Origin: Mucilaginibacter mallensis
GTDB lineage: Bacteria > Bacteroidota > Bacteroidia > Sphingobacteriales > Sphingobacteriaceae
NCBI RefSeq assembly: GCF_900105165.1
Contig: NZ_LT629740.1
Span: 2,728,001 to 2,792,000 of the forward strand
Direction: 5' to 3'
DNA length: 64,000 nucleotides
Positions 50,562 to 57,719 of the stretch are shown in pieces. The stretch's first letter is position 1; each line of letters begins with the position of its first letter. Below the pieces are notes generated by a model, which made no database searches, was not told the DNA's origin, and saw only the letters and a list, made by a program, of their open reading frames with translations. The translations under genes were made by a program, and so were the position numbers.

Positions 50562-51782
50562 ATGAATAAACCTGTACCTGAAAAGCGTAAGGCTGCTTTA
50601 GGATTTATTTTTGCAACACTTTTAATTGATGTAATGGGTTTGGGTATTATTATACCTGTTATCCCCAAACTAATTGAGCACTTAATTCACGGCAATTTGA
50701 GTGAGGCATCGGGCTATGCCCTAATTCTTACCGCTGCTTATGCCGGGATGCAGTTTTTATTTTCGCCGCTGATAGGTAACCTTAGCGACAGGTTTGGCCG
50801 CAGGCCCGTGCTGCTTTTTTCATTACTGGGCTTCAGTGTGGATTATATGTTCTCGGCCTTTGCACCAACAATAGCCTGGTTATTTGTGGGCCGTATTGTG
50901 GCGGGAATAACCGGTGCCAGCTTTACAACAGGCTCAGCCTATATTGCTGATATCAGCACCCCTGAAAACCGCGCAGCAAATTTTGGGATGGTTGGCGTAG
51001 CATTTGGCCTGGGTTTTATAATAGGCCCGGTGATTGGTGGGATATTGGGCAAATATGATGTTCATTACCCGTTTATTGCCGCTGCTTTATTGGCGTTGTT
51101 AAACGCGACATACGGTTATTTCATTCTTCCGGAATCTTTGGATCTTGCACACAGGCGCCCTTTCGAAATAAAAAAGGCTAATCCTGTAAGTACATTAATA
51201 AAATTAAGCAAATACAAAGCAGTTATTGGGCTGGCTGTATCCTTGTTCCTGGTGTATTTTGCCGCACAGGCGGTACAATGCGCATGGACTTTTTATACGA
51301 TGGATAAGTTCAGCTGGAACGAGGCCATGGTGGGCTACTCACTCGGCGCGGTAGGTTTATTTGTTGCACTGGTACAAGGCGGACTGATAAGGATCATCAT
51401 ACCAAAAATTGGGCAGGAAAAAAGTATCTGGATAGGATTGCTCTTATACGCAACCGGACTGGCTTTATTTGCATTTGCGAGTAAAGGCTGGATGATGTTT
51501 GCCTTTTTGGTTCCTTATTGCCTTGGTGGTATTGCAGGCCCGGCTTTGCAGGGTTATATGAGTACCAACGTACCCGCTAATGAACAAGGTGAGCTGCAAG
51601 GTGGTTTAACCAGCCTCATGAGTTTAAGCTCAATTTTTGGCCCCATCGTTATGCTGGGATCATTCCGTTATTTTACGCAGCCTAACCCCTATTTCCAGTT
51701 CCCGGGGGCGCCATTTATAATAGGCGCTGTATTGATGCTTTTGAGTGCTATATTAGCTGTACGAAGCTTTAAAAGAAATTAA
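50562..51782 (+). CDS. MFS transporter, TetA/TCR-like (first of a tandem pair)
   Basis: A 406-residue 12-helix transporter. The first helix carries the DHA1 signature [15 protein letters not shown], motif A is [14 protein letters not shown] near 70, and motif C-like [17 protein letters not shown] is near 150. The segment [11 protein letters not shown] and the C-half [14 protein letters not shown] repeat almost unchanged in the next gene. TetA-type members export drugs in exchange for protons across the inner membrane. The substrate is unknown, and no tetracycline resistance is implied. Confidence 0.9.
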   Translation: MNKPVPEKRKAALGFIFATLLIDVMGLGIIIPVIPKLIEHLIHGNLSEASGYALILTAAYAGMQFLFSPLIGNLSDRFGRRPVLLFSLLGFSVDYMFSAFAPTIAWLFVGRIVAGITGASFTTGSAYIADISTPENRAANFGMVGVAFGLGFIIGPVIGGILGKYDVHYPFIAAALLALLNATYGYFILPESLDLAHRRPFEIKKANPVSTLIKLSKYKAVIGLAVSLFLVYFAAQAVQCAWTFYTMDKFSWNEAMVGYSLGAVGLFVALVQGGLIRIIIPKIGQEKSIWIGLLLYATGLALFAFASKGWMMFAFLVPYCLGGIAGPALQGYMSTNVPANEQGELQGGLTSLMSLSSIFGPIVMLGSFRYFTQPNPYFQFPGAPFIIGAVLMLLSAILAVRSFKRN

Positions 51783-51830
51783 ACCACCTCCATTTAAAAC
51801 AATTCCCTGTCAATTATTATTTTCTCTCGA

Positions 51831-53066
51831 ATGGATCAGGAACCAAAAGTTAAAACCTCAGCCGCTTTACGTTTTATATTTGTCACCATATTTATTGATG
51901 TGATGGGTTTGGCTATCATCATCCCGGTGATACCTAACTTATTGAAGCAATTGGGAAATGTGGATTATTCGGTAGCTTCTGAGCTTAATGGCTGGCTAAC
52001 CTTTACCTATGCCACCATGCAGATCCTCTTCTCGCCTGTAATGGGTAATCTTAGTGATCGTTTCGGCAGGCGACCCATTCTGCTCATATCCTTATTAGGC
52101 TTTTGTGTTGATTATACATTCATGGCCTTTGCACCTACTGTATTCTGGCTATTCGTAGGGCGAACAATTGCCGGCATAACCGGTGCAACCATGTCCACGG
52201 CAACTGCATATATAGCCGATATAAGCACCGGCGATAAAAGAGCGGCTAACTTTGGCATTGTTGGTGCAGCATCGGGCCTGGGCTTTATCATAGGTGTTTC
52301 TGGCGGGGCATTCCTGGGCGATATCAATATTAAATTCCCTTTTATGGTGGCAGCAGGTGCTGCCCTCTTTAATGCCTTTTATGGCTATTTCGTTTTGCCT
52401 GAATCGCTGGACAAAGAACACCGTCGCAAATTTGAGTGGAAACGCGCTAATCCGATAGGCTCATTTATGCAGCTTAGCAAATATTCCGCATTAACCGGTT
52501 TGGCAATTGCCTTTACATTGGTTTATATAGCACAAAAAGCAGTTGAATACCAAATGCCTTTTTATGTGTATGAAAAGTTTCAATGGACAATGAGAAGTGT
52601 TGGGTGTCTTGGCCTTTTTATTGGTTTTCTGCTGATATGTATCCAGGGCTGGCTCATCCGTTACCTTATACCCAAATGGGGATTAAAGAAGAATATCATA
52701 TTGGGCTTAATTTCCTACGGCGTAGGATTAACATTAATTGCATTTGCGGGCCAGGGCTGGCAGGTTTATATTTTCATGGTTCCTTATTGCTTTGGCGGCA
52801 TATCCGGCCCGGCATTGCAGGGATTTATAACCAGTAAATTTGGGGCAAGTGAGCAAGGTGAATTACAAGGCGGATTAACATTACTTTCGAGTATAAGCCT
52901 GGTAGTTGGGCCACTGATTATGGGTTACAGTTTTAAATTTTTTACGCATAAAGATTCATCAGTTTATTTCCCCGGCTCGCCTTATATACTTGGAGCATTA
53001 TTAATATTAATTAGTGTGTTACTGGTTGTTAGAAGCTTTAAAAAAGATATTACTTTAACAACTTAA
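51831..53066 (+). CDS. MFS transporter, TetA/TCR-like (second of a tandem pair)
   Basis: A 411-residue paralogue of the preceding transporter, 48 nt downstream. It shares [48 protein letters not shown], and FGGISGPALQGFITSKFGASEQ with small changes. The pair looks like an old tandem duplication that has diverged, for example VSGGAFLGDINIKFP against [14 protein letters not shown]. Heteromeric action is not known in this family; divergent substrate ranges are more likely. A LuxR-type regulator follows by 17 nt. Confidence 0.9.
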   Translation: MDQEPKVKTSAALRFIFVTIFIDVMGLAIIIPVIPNLLKQLGNVDYSVASELNGWLTFTYATMQILFSPVMGNLSDRFGRRPILLISLLGFCVDYTFMAFAPTVFWLFVGRTIAGITGATMSTATAYIADISTGDKRAANFGIVGAASGLGFIIGVSGGAFLGDINIKFPFMVAAGAALFNAFYGYFVLPESLDKEHRRKFEWKRANPIGSFMQLSKYSALTGLAIAFTLVYIAQKAVEYQMPFYVYEKFQWTMRSVGCLGLFIGFLLICIQGWLIRYLIPKWGLKKNIILGLISYGVGLTLIAFAGQGWQVYIFMVPYCFGGISGPALQGFITSKFGASEQGELQGGLTLLSSISLVVGPLIMGYSFKFFTHKDSSVYFPGSPYILGALLILISVLLVVRSFKKDITLTT

Positions 53067-53083
53067 TTTCATAAGTTTGATTA

Positions 53084-53509
53084 ATGAAACAACTGATCAT
53101 TAGTTTCGAGTTGCTGATTATTGCTATCCTGGTATTGCTTTTACTTGCCCGGGTTGATCAATTTTATAGCGCTTCTATTGATGATATATGGATAGTTGTT
53201 TTTAGCCTGGCATTTATAACAACAGGTGTCATCATCATCAAAAGTGTAATAAAAAAACATTCATCCATAGTTCAGCAAAGGCCATCATTAATAAACCATG
53301 ATCAAATGGCCAAAGCTGGTATCAGCGATCGCGAAGGCGAGATATTATTGCTGATTGATGAAGGCCTCAGCAATGAGCAAATTGCAGGCAAGCTATTTAT
53401 TGCGGAAAGTACTGTTAAAAGACATCTAACCCGTGTATCCAAAAAGCTGCATACCGATTGCCGTACAGGATCGGTAAAAAAGGCTAAAGAAATGTCAATT
53501 CTTTTATAA
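53084..53509 (+). CDS. Membrane-anchored LuxR-type transcriptional regulator
   Basis: A 141-residue protein. Two transmembrane helices come first, at about 3-23 (ISFELLIIAILVLLLLARV) and 34-56 (IWIVVFSLAFITTGVIIIKS), then a LuxR/GerE helix-turn-helix at about 76-135. The HTH shows ISDREGEILLLIDEGLSNEQ, IAGKLFIAESTVKRHL and VSKKLHTD, all standard for the family. No receiver or ligand domain is present, so sensing would have to go through the short membrane hairpin. It lies 17 nt after the second MFS gene and is likely co-transcribed, perhaps regulating it. Confidence 0.82.
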   Translation: MKQLIISFELLIIAILVLLLLARVDQFYSASIDDIWIVVFSLAFITTGVIIIKSVIKKHSSIVQQRPSLINHDQMAKAGISDREGEILLLIDEGLSNEQIAGKLFIAESTVKRHLTRVSKKLHTDCRTGSVKKAKEMSILL

Positions 53510-53518
53510 AAGGCACCG

Positions 53519-54112
53519 TTAATCCAACCCGCTTACGCCGCCCGATATCACAAACTTCATCACTTCTGCAGCGCTTTTATCTATGGGATGCACTTTATCT
53601 GCAGATATGATAACTACCTGACCTGCAAATGAATAGGAATAAGGAAAGTAAACAGCAACCTCGCCGGGTAAATCTAATGTGGCCATGTCTTTTTTAACCA
53701 GAAAACCAATCTTTTTCAAGCCAAATTCATTTACGTCAACCAAAACAGGCTCGTTAAATTTCTTTTCCTCGCCAACAAATGCTTCTGTCAGGTCCTTTAT
53801 CGATGAGTATAGAAACTTGAACAAAGGCAGGCGGTTGAGCCAACGGTTAAACCACTGCTTTATAGGTTCGGTTATAACATTTGTAACTAAAACCCCGGCT
53901 ATAAGAATGATGAGTATTACGTTTACAATACCCAGTCCCGGAATATAAATAGGCTTGCCTTTACTGTCTTCAATAAAATTACTACTTAGGTTCAGGGAGT
54001 TATCAATTTTCGCTACTGCCCAGTAAATCAGAAAAATAGCTACCCCCAGGGGTACTACAATCAGCAGACCTTTAACAAAATAATTAAGCAATGCTTTAGC
54101 AACTCTTCTCAT
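53519..54112 (-). CDS. DUF502 family membrane protein
   Basis: A 197-residue protein with two transmembrane helices (YFVKGLLIVVPLGVAIFLIYW near 10-30; IVNVILIILIAGVLVTNVI near 59-78). The DUF502 core follows: LNRLPLFKFLYSSIKDLTEAF, VGFLVKK-type IGFLVKKDMATLD, and VAVYFPYSYSFAGQVVIIS. The family is widespread and of unknown function. It lies 6 nt after the murF-alr stop on the same strand, so it is probably co-transcribed with cell-wall synthesis. It converges with the LuxR-type gene 9 nt away. Confidence 0.88.
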   Translation of the reverse strand: MRRVAKALLNYFVKGLLIVVPLGVAIFLIYWAVAKIDNSLNLSSNFIEDSKGKPIYIPGLGIVNVILIILIAGVLVTNVITEPIKQWFNRWLNRLPLFKFLYSSIKDLTEAFVGEEKKFNEPVLVDVNEFGLKKIGFLVKKDMATLDLPGEVAVYFPYSYSFAGQVVIISADKVHPIDKSAAEVMKFVISGGVSGLD

Positions 54113-54118
54113 AAAATT

Positions 54119-56581
54119 CTACTCATAAAAGTACACTCTTTTTACGCGTTGCGAAACATTAGTTAATATTTCATACGGAATAGTGCCAATTTGGGCGGCA
54201 AGTTCTTCAATCCTAAGCTCTTCATTAAAAACAGTTACCTCATCCCCTTCGCGTATATCCGGCACGGTGCTAACATCAAGCATACACATATCCATTGATA
54301 TATTGCCTACTGTTGGCACCCGTACCCCCCTTATCATCATTTTGCCAACGCCATTACCAAACGCGCGCAAATAGCCATCGGCATAACCTATACGAATGGT
54401 GGCTATTTTGCCATTCTTGGCCAGGCGACCATTGCGGCCATAGCCAATAGTCTCGCCGGCAGGCACCTTTTTAACCTGCGATACACTTGTTTTTAAACCG
54501 GCTATCGGCTGCAAAGCATTTTCAGAAGCAGGCACAGCTGAGTCGATCCCATATAGGCCAATCCCCAGTCTCACCATATCATACTGGGCTGCTGGCCAAC
54601 GCGTTATGCCAGATGTATTACTTAAATGCTTAATGAGCTTATAACCAAGTGCTTTCTCTACCTGCTTATAGGCTTTCTCAAATTTTGCTATCTGTTTTAA
54701 TGTAAATGCATCGTGTTTCGGAGCTTCACTGGCTGCCAGGTGCGAAAATATTGATTTTACCTGCACATAAATATTTTCTTCCAAAAGATCGCATAAGGCT
54801 TCAATCTCAAAATCCTCAAAACCGAGCCTGTGCATACCAGTATCTATCTTTAGGTGAACAGGATAATTTACCAGCCCTGCAGATTGTGCATATTTAATAA
54901 AATCATCAAACAGGCCAAAACTGTATATCACAGGCTCCAGTTTATATTCATCCAGCTTATCAAATGCCGATACTTCCGGATTCATTATCACAATAGGCAA
55001 GGTAATACCTGTTTGCCTGAGCGTAACACCCTCATCAATATAAGCTACTGCCAGGTAATCAACCTTATTGTATTGCAACATATTGGCCACCTCGAAAGTG
55101 CCGCTGCCATACGAAAAGGCCTTAACCATTGCCATAACTTTAACCCCCGGCTTTAGCTTTGATTTATAAAAGTTAAGATTGTTAAGCAGCGTATTCAGGT
55201 TAATTTCAAGCACTGTTTCATGCCCTTTTTGCACTAATGCACGGCTCACCCGTTCAAACTCAAAGCTACGCGAACCTTTTATCAGGATATCTTCATTCCT
55301 GAAATTGAGTTTGCCCAGATCTTTTAGCAAAGCTGCCGTATCATGGAAAAAGTGTTTCTCTGGCACATCAAAATTCTCCTGATGATTAAACAGCGCGCCC
55401 CCCACTCCTACAAATTTATCTATCTTTTTAGCACTGATAAGATTTGCCACTTGTGCATACAATACATCCTCCTCTAAGCCCGACTGGAATATATCCGATA
55501 GTATTAAAGTCTTTTTTTGATGCTGATTTTGCTGCCCTAAAAAATTAAGCGCAATCTCTAATGATTGCACATCCGAGTTATAGGAATCATCAATAATAGA
55601 GCAATCATGAATGCCATTTTTAAGCTCCAGGCGCATGCTTACGGGTGCTAATCGCTCTATACGCTTATCAGCCTCAACTGGACTATACCCCATTGCCAGC
55701 ATGGTTGCCCAGCAGGTAATCGCATTTTCAACCGAGGCTTCATCCATAAATGGCACCAGGCATTCAATCTCATGGCCCTTGTATTTAGCGCGCAGATAAA
55801 AGTTCCTGCTAATTACCGCTTCACTAAAAACATACAGGTCGGCTTGCTTAAATTTCTGGCTCCAGGTAAAACATTCAGCTTTGATACTTTTCTGGTAATC
55901 GATCAGCTGATCATAGTTATGGATAACGAGCCTACAATGCTTAAATAAGCCCAGTTTTTCCTTTATCTTTTGATCGCGCGATTCAAAACCCTCATCATGT
56001 GCCGAACCTATGTGCGTTAATATGCCTATCTCAGGCTTAATTATAGCCTCAAGGCGATGCATTTCGCCGATGGTTGATATTCCGGCTTCAAAAATACCCA
56101 GCTCATTCTTATCGCTTATTTGCCATACCGAAAGCGGCACCCCTATTTGTGAGTTATAGCTTTTAGGGTTGCGCACAATATTATGATCTGCCGCCATTAA
56201 TTGGTAAAGCCACTCTTTTACTATAGTTTTACCGTTGCTGCCTGTTATGCCAATCACTTTTAGTTTAAATTGACTACGATGATAAGCGGCTAATGTTTGT
56301 AAAGCAGTTAGTACATCATCAACAATTAAAAAATTAGCGCCGGGCATTTTTATTTCGGGGCCATGCTTTACCACAAAATTGCGTACACCAGCTGCATAAG
56401 CCTCGGCAATAAACTCGTGGCCGTTCCTCCTGCCGCTCAATGCAAAAAACAAAGCTTCCGCTGCATTATTAATCCGGCGGCTATCCGTAAGTAAAACACT
56501 TATGCTATTTTCACTTACAATAGCCCCGTTGGCATTTATGATCTCTTTTATTTTAGTTATGGTATATTGGCTGTTAAGCAT
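54119..56581 (-). CDS. Bifunctional UDP-MurNAc-tripeptide:D-Ala-D-Ala ligase / alanine racemase (MurF-Alr fusion)
   Basis: An 820-residue fusion. Residues 1 to about 450 are a Mur ligase of the MurF type: VLLTDSRRI near 28, ATP loop GITGSNGKTIVKEWL near 112, NPKSYNSQIGVPLS near 138, HIGSAHDEGF near 192 and DDSYNSDVQSLEIAL near 330. Residues about 455-820 are alanine racemase: the PLP Lys in MVKAFSYGSG near 486, HLKIDTGMHRLGF near 578, and the second-base Tyr in ETIGYGRNG near 713. The fusion couples D-alanine supply to its use in peptidoglycan precursor synthesis and is a known Bacteroidota arrangement. Both halves appear intact. Confidence 0.94.
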   Translation of the reverse strand: MLNSQYTITKIKEIINANGAIVSENSISVLLTDSRRINNAAEALFFALSGRRNGHEFIAEAYAAGVRNFVVKHGPEIKMPGANFLIVDDVLTALQTLAAYHRSQFKLKVIGITGSNGKTIVKEWLYQLMAADHNIVRNPKSYNSQIGVPLSVWQISDKNELGIFEAGISTIGEMHRLEAIIKPEIGILTHIGSAHDEGFESRDQKIKEKLGLFKHCRLVIHNYDQLIDYQKSIKAECFTWSQKFKQADLYVFSEAVISRNFYLRAKYKGHEIECLVPFMDEASVENAITCWATMLAMGYSPVEADKRIERLAPVSMRLELKNGIHDCSIIDDSYNSDVQSLEIALNFLGQQNQHQKKTLILSDIFQSGLEEDVLYAQVANLISAKKIDKFVGVGGALFNHQENFDVPEKHFFHDTAALLKDLGKLNFRNEDILIKGSRSFEFERVSRALVQKGHETVLEINLNTLLNNLNFYKSKLKPGVKVMAMVKAFSYGSGTFEVANMLQYNKVDYLAVAYIDEGVTLRQTGITLPIVIMNPEVSAFDKLDEYKLEPVIYSFGLFDDFIKYAQSAGLVNYPVHLKIDTGMHRLGFEDFEIEALCDLLEENIYVQVKSIFSHLAASEAPKHDAFTLKQIAKFEKAYKQVEKALGYKLIKHLSNTSGITRWPAAQYDMVRLGIGLYGIDSAVPASENALQPIAGLKTSVSQVKKVPAGETIGYGRNGRLAKNGKIATIRIGYADGYLRAFGNGVGKMMIRGVRVPTVGNISMDMCMLDVSTVPDIREGDEVTVFNEELRIEELAAQIGTIPYEILTNVSQRVKRVYFYE

Positions 56582-56640
56582 GGCACTAATTTGATTATAT
56601 TTCTGCCAATAGAAGAATTTTTATCGAATTTTGGTTTTAA

Positions 56641-57123
56641 ATGGATCAGCCCAAGCCCCCTAAAATTACCGACGAAAAAGTAGCCTTGACCAAAGCCGAA
56701 GCTTTTTGCGCCTACCAGGAGCGATCGCAGCATGAGGTACGCAATAAACTTTATGAATGGGGACTGTGGACGGACGCTGTTGAAAATATCATCATCCAGC
56801 TTATTGGCAATAACTTTTTAAGCGAAGAACGCTTTACCAAAGCCTATGTAACCGGCAAGTTCAAGCAAAAAAGTTGGGGGAAAATAAAAATAAAACAGGG
56901 CCTTAAACTAAAAAAAGTACCCGATGGGCTTATAAAAAAGGCGCTGCAAACCATTGATGGCGACGAATACCTGGATACATTGAACAGGTTATTGAGTAAA
57001 AAAGCGACCTCCCTCACCGAGAAAGACCCTTATAAACGCAGGTATAAGCTGCAACAGTATGCTTTTAGCCGCGGATATGAAATTGATATCATAAATGATA
57101 TTTTGAAAACCAGCGAGTTATAA
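56641..57123 (+). CDS. recX: RecX-type regulatory protein
   Basis: A 160-residue protein with the three-helix RecX repeats: ALTKAEAFCAYQERSQHEVRNKL-like first repeat at about 16-38, FLSEERFTKAYVTGKFKQKSW near 59-80, and IKQGLKLKKVPDGLIKKAL near 84-102. The tail is KLQQYAFSRGYEIDIINDIL. RecX modulates RecA filament growth. It is divergent from murF-alr, and recA is not in the window. Length and repeat pattern fit Bacteroidota RecX. Confidence 0.88.
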   Translation: MDQPKPPKITDEKVALTKAEAFCAYQERSQHEVRNKLYEWGLWTDAVENIIIQLIGNNFLSEERFTKAYVTGKFKQKSWGKIKIKQGLKLKKVPDGLIKKALQTIDGDEYLDTLNRLLSKKATSLTEKDPYKRRYKLQQYAFSRGYEIDIINDILKTSEL

Positions 57124-57151
57124 ATTTTTATAAAAAAAGTGAAAATTTTCC

Positions 57152-57181
57152 TTGCAGGATATTCAATTCTGCCTATATTTG
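57152..57181 (+). promoter_or_regulatory. Promoter of the tRNA-Gly/tRNA-Leu unit
   Basis: TTG at 57152-57154 and a perfect TATATTTG at 57174-57181 are 19 nt apart, the best match to the Bacteroidota promoter in this window. The implied start lies about 70 nt before the tRNA-Gly 5' end, leaving a leader that must be removed by processing. Confidence 0.75.
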
Positions 57182-57258
57182 CACTCCCAACAACGAAGAG
57201 GCGGTTTAGCTTAGAGAGTTGAAAGGAAAAGAGTAGAAAAATACGATACTCTTACCAT

Positions 57259-57331
<73 letters not shown>

Positions 57332-57332
57332 C

Positions 57333-57361
57333 AAATCCCTTCCCACAAAAAGAAGGGATTT
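57333..57361. terminator. Hairpin between the two tRNA genes
   Basis: Arms AAATCCCTTC (57333-57342) and GAAGGGATTT (57352-57361) form a perfect 10-bp stem. The T-run is poor, so partial termination or a processing signal is more likely than full termination, as no promoter is seen before tRNA-Leu. Confidence 0.55.
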
Positions 57362-57383
57362 ATTGTTAAAGGTTTAGACACCT

Positions 57384-57468
57384 GCTCAGATGGTGGAACT
57401 GGTAGACACGCAGGACTTAAAATCCTGTTCCCGTAAACGGAGTGCGGGTTCGATTCCCGCTCTGAGTA
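57384..57468 (+). tRNA. tRNA-Leu (anticodon TAA)
   Basis: An 85-nt class II tRNA. Acceptor GCTCAGA pairs with TCTGAGT (one G-U), anticodon stem CAGGA/TCCTG with loop CTTAAAA (anticodon TAA at 57418-57420), a long variable arm (GTTCCCGTAAACGGAGT region), T-arm GCGGG/CCCGC with loop TTCGATT, and discriminator A. CCA is not encoded. Confidence 0.96.
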
Positions 57469-57471
57469 CTG

Positions 57472-57514
57472 AACGGGAAAGACGATTTGGCAATCGATCT
57501 TTCCCGTTTTTTTT
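57472..57514 (+). terminator. Strong rho-independent terminator of the tRNA unit
   Basis: Arms AACGGGAAAGA (57472-57482) and TCTTTCCCGTT (57498-57508) give an 11-bp stem that extends by GAT/ATC inside the loop, followed by eight T ending at 57514. It lies 3 nt after tRNA-Leu. Confidence 0.88.
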
Positions 57515-57571
57515 ACCCCCTAATACATTGTTAATCTGAAACATAAGTGCAACTGCCTCGTTCAATCTTCC

Positions 57572-57622
57572 GGTTCGATATTCACTTTTTTCAAATCGCA
57601 GTTTTTCCCGAAATATCGAACC
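57572..57622. repeat. Short inverted repeat in the gap before the GH2 gene
   Basis: Arms GGTTCGATATT (57572-57582) and AATATCGAACC (57612-57622) are exact, with a 29-nt loop. It lies in a 205-bp gap that otherwise shows nothing recognisable, downstream of the minus-strand GH2 stop. It may act as that gene's transcript end. Confidence 0.4.
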
Positions 57623-57719
57623 AAGTATCTACTGGTCGACCGTTAGTGTTCACCTAAATAATTCGATACCCATTGCATGATTTTGAAAACACACATTTTT
57701 GCTCAAAGCTTTATTAACA

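Noticed and set aside
50562..53066. Tetracycline-resistance genes
   Set aside because: TetA-like fold only; Bacteroidota chromosomes carry many such exporters and nothing here points to tetracycline or to mobility.
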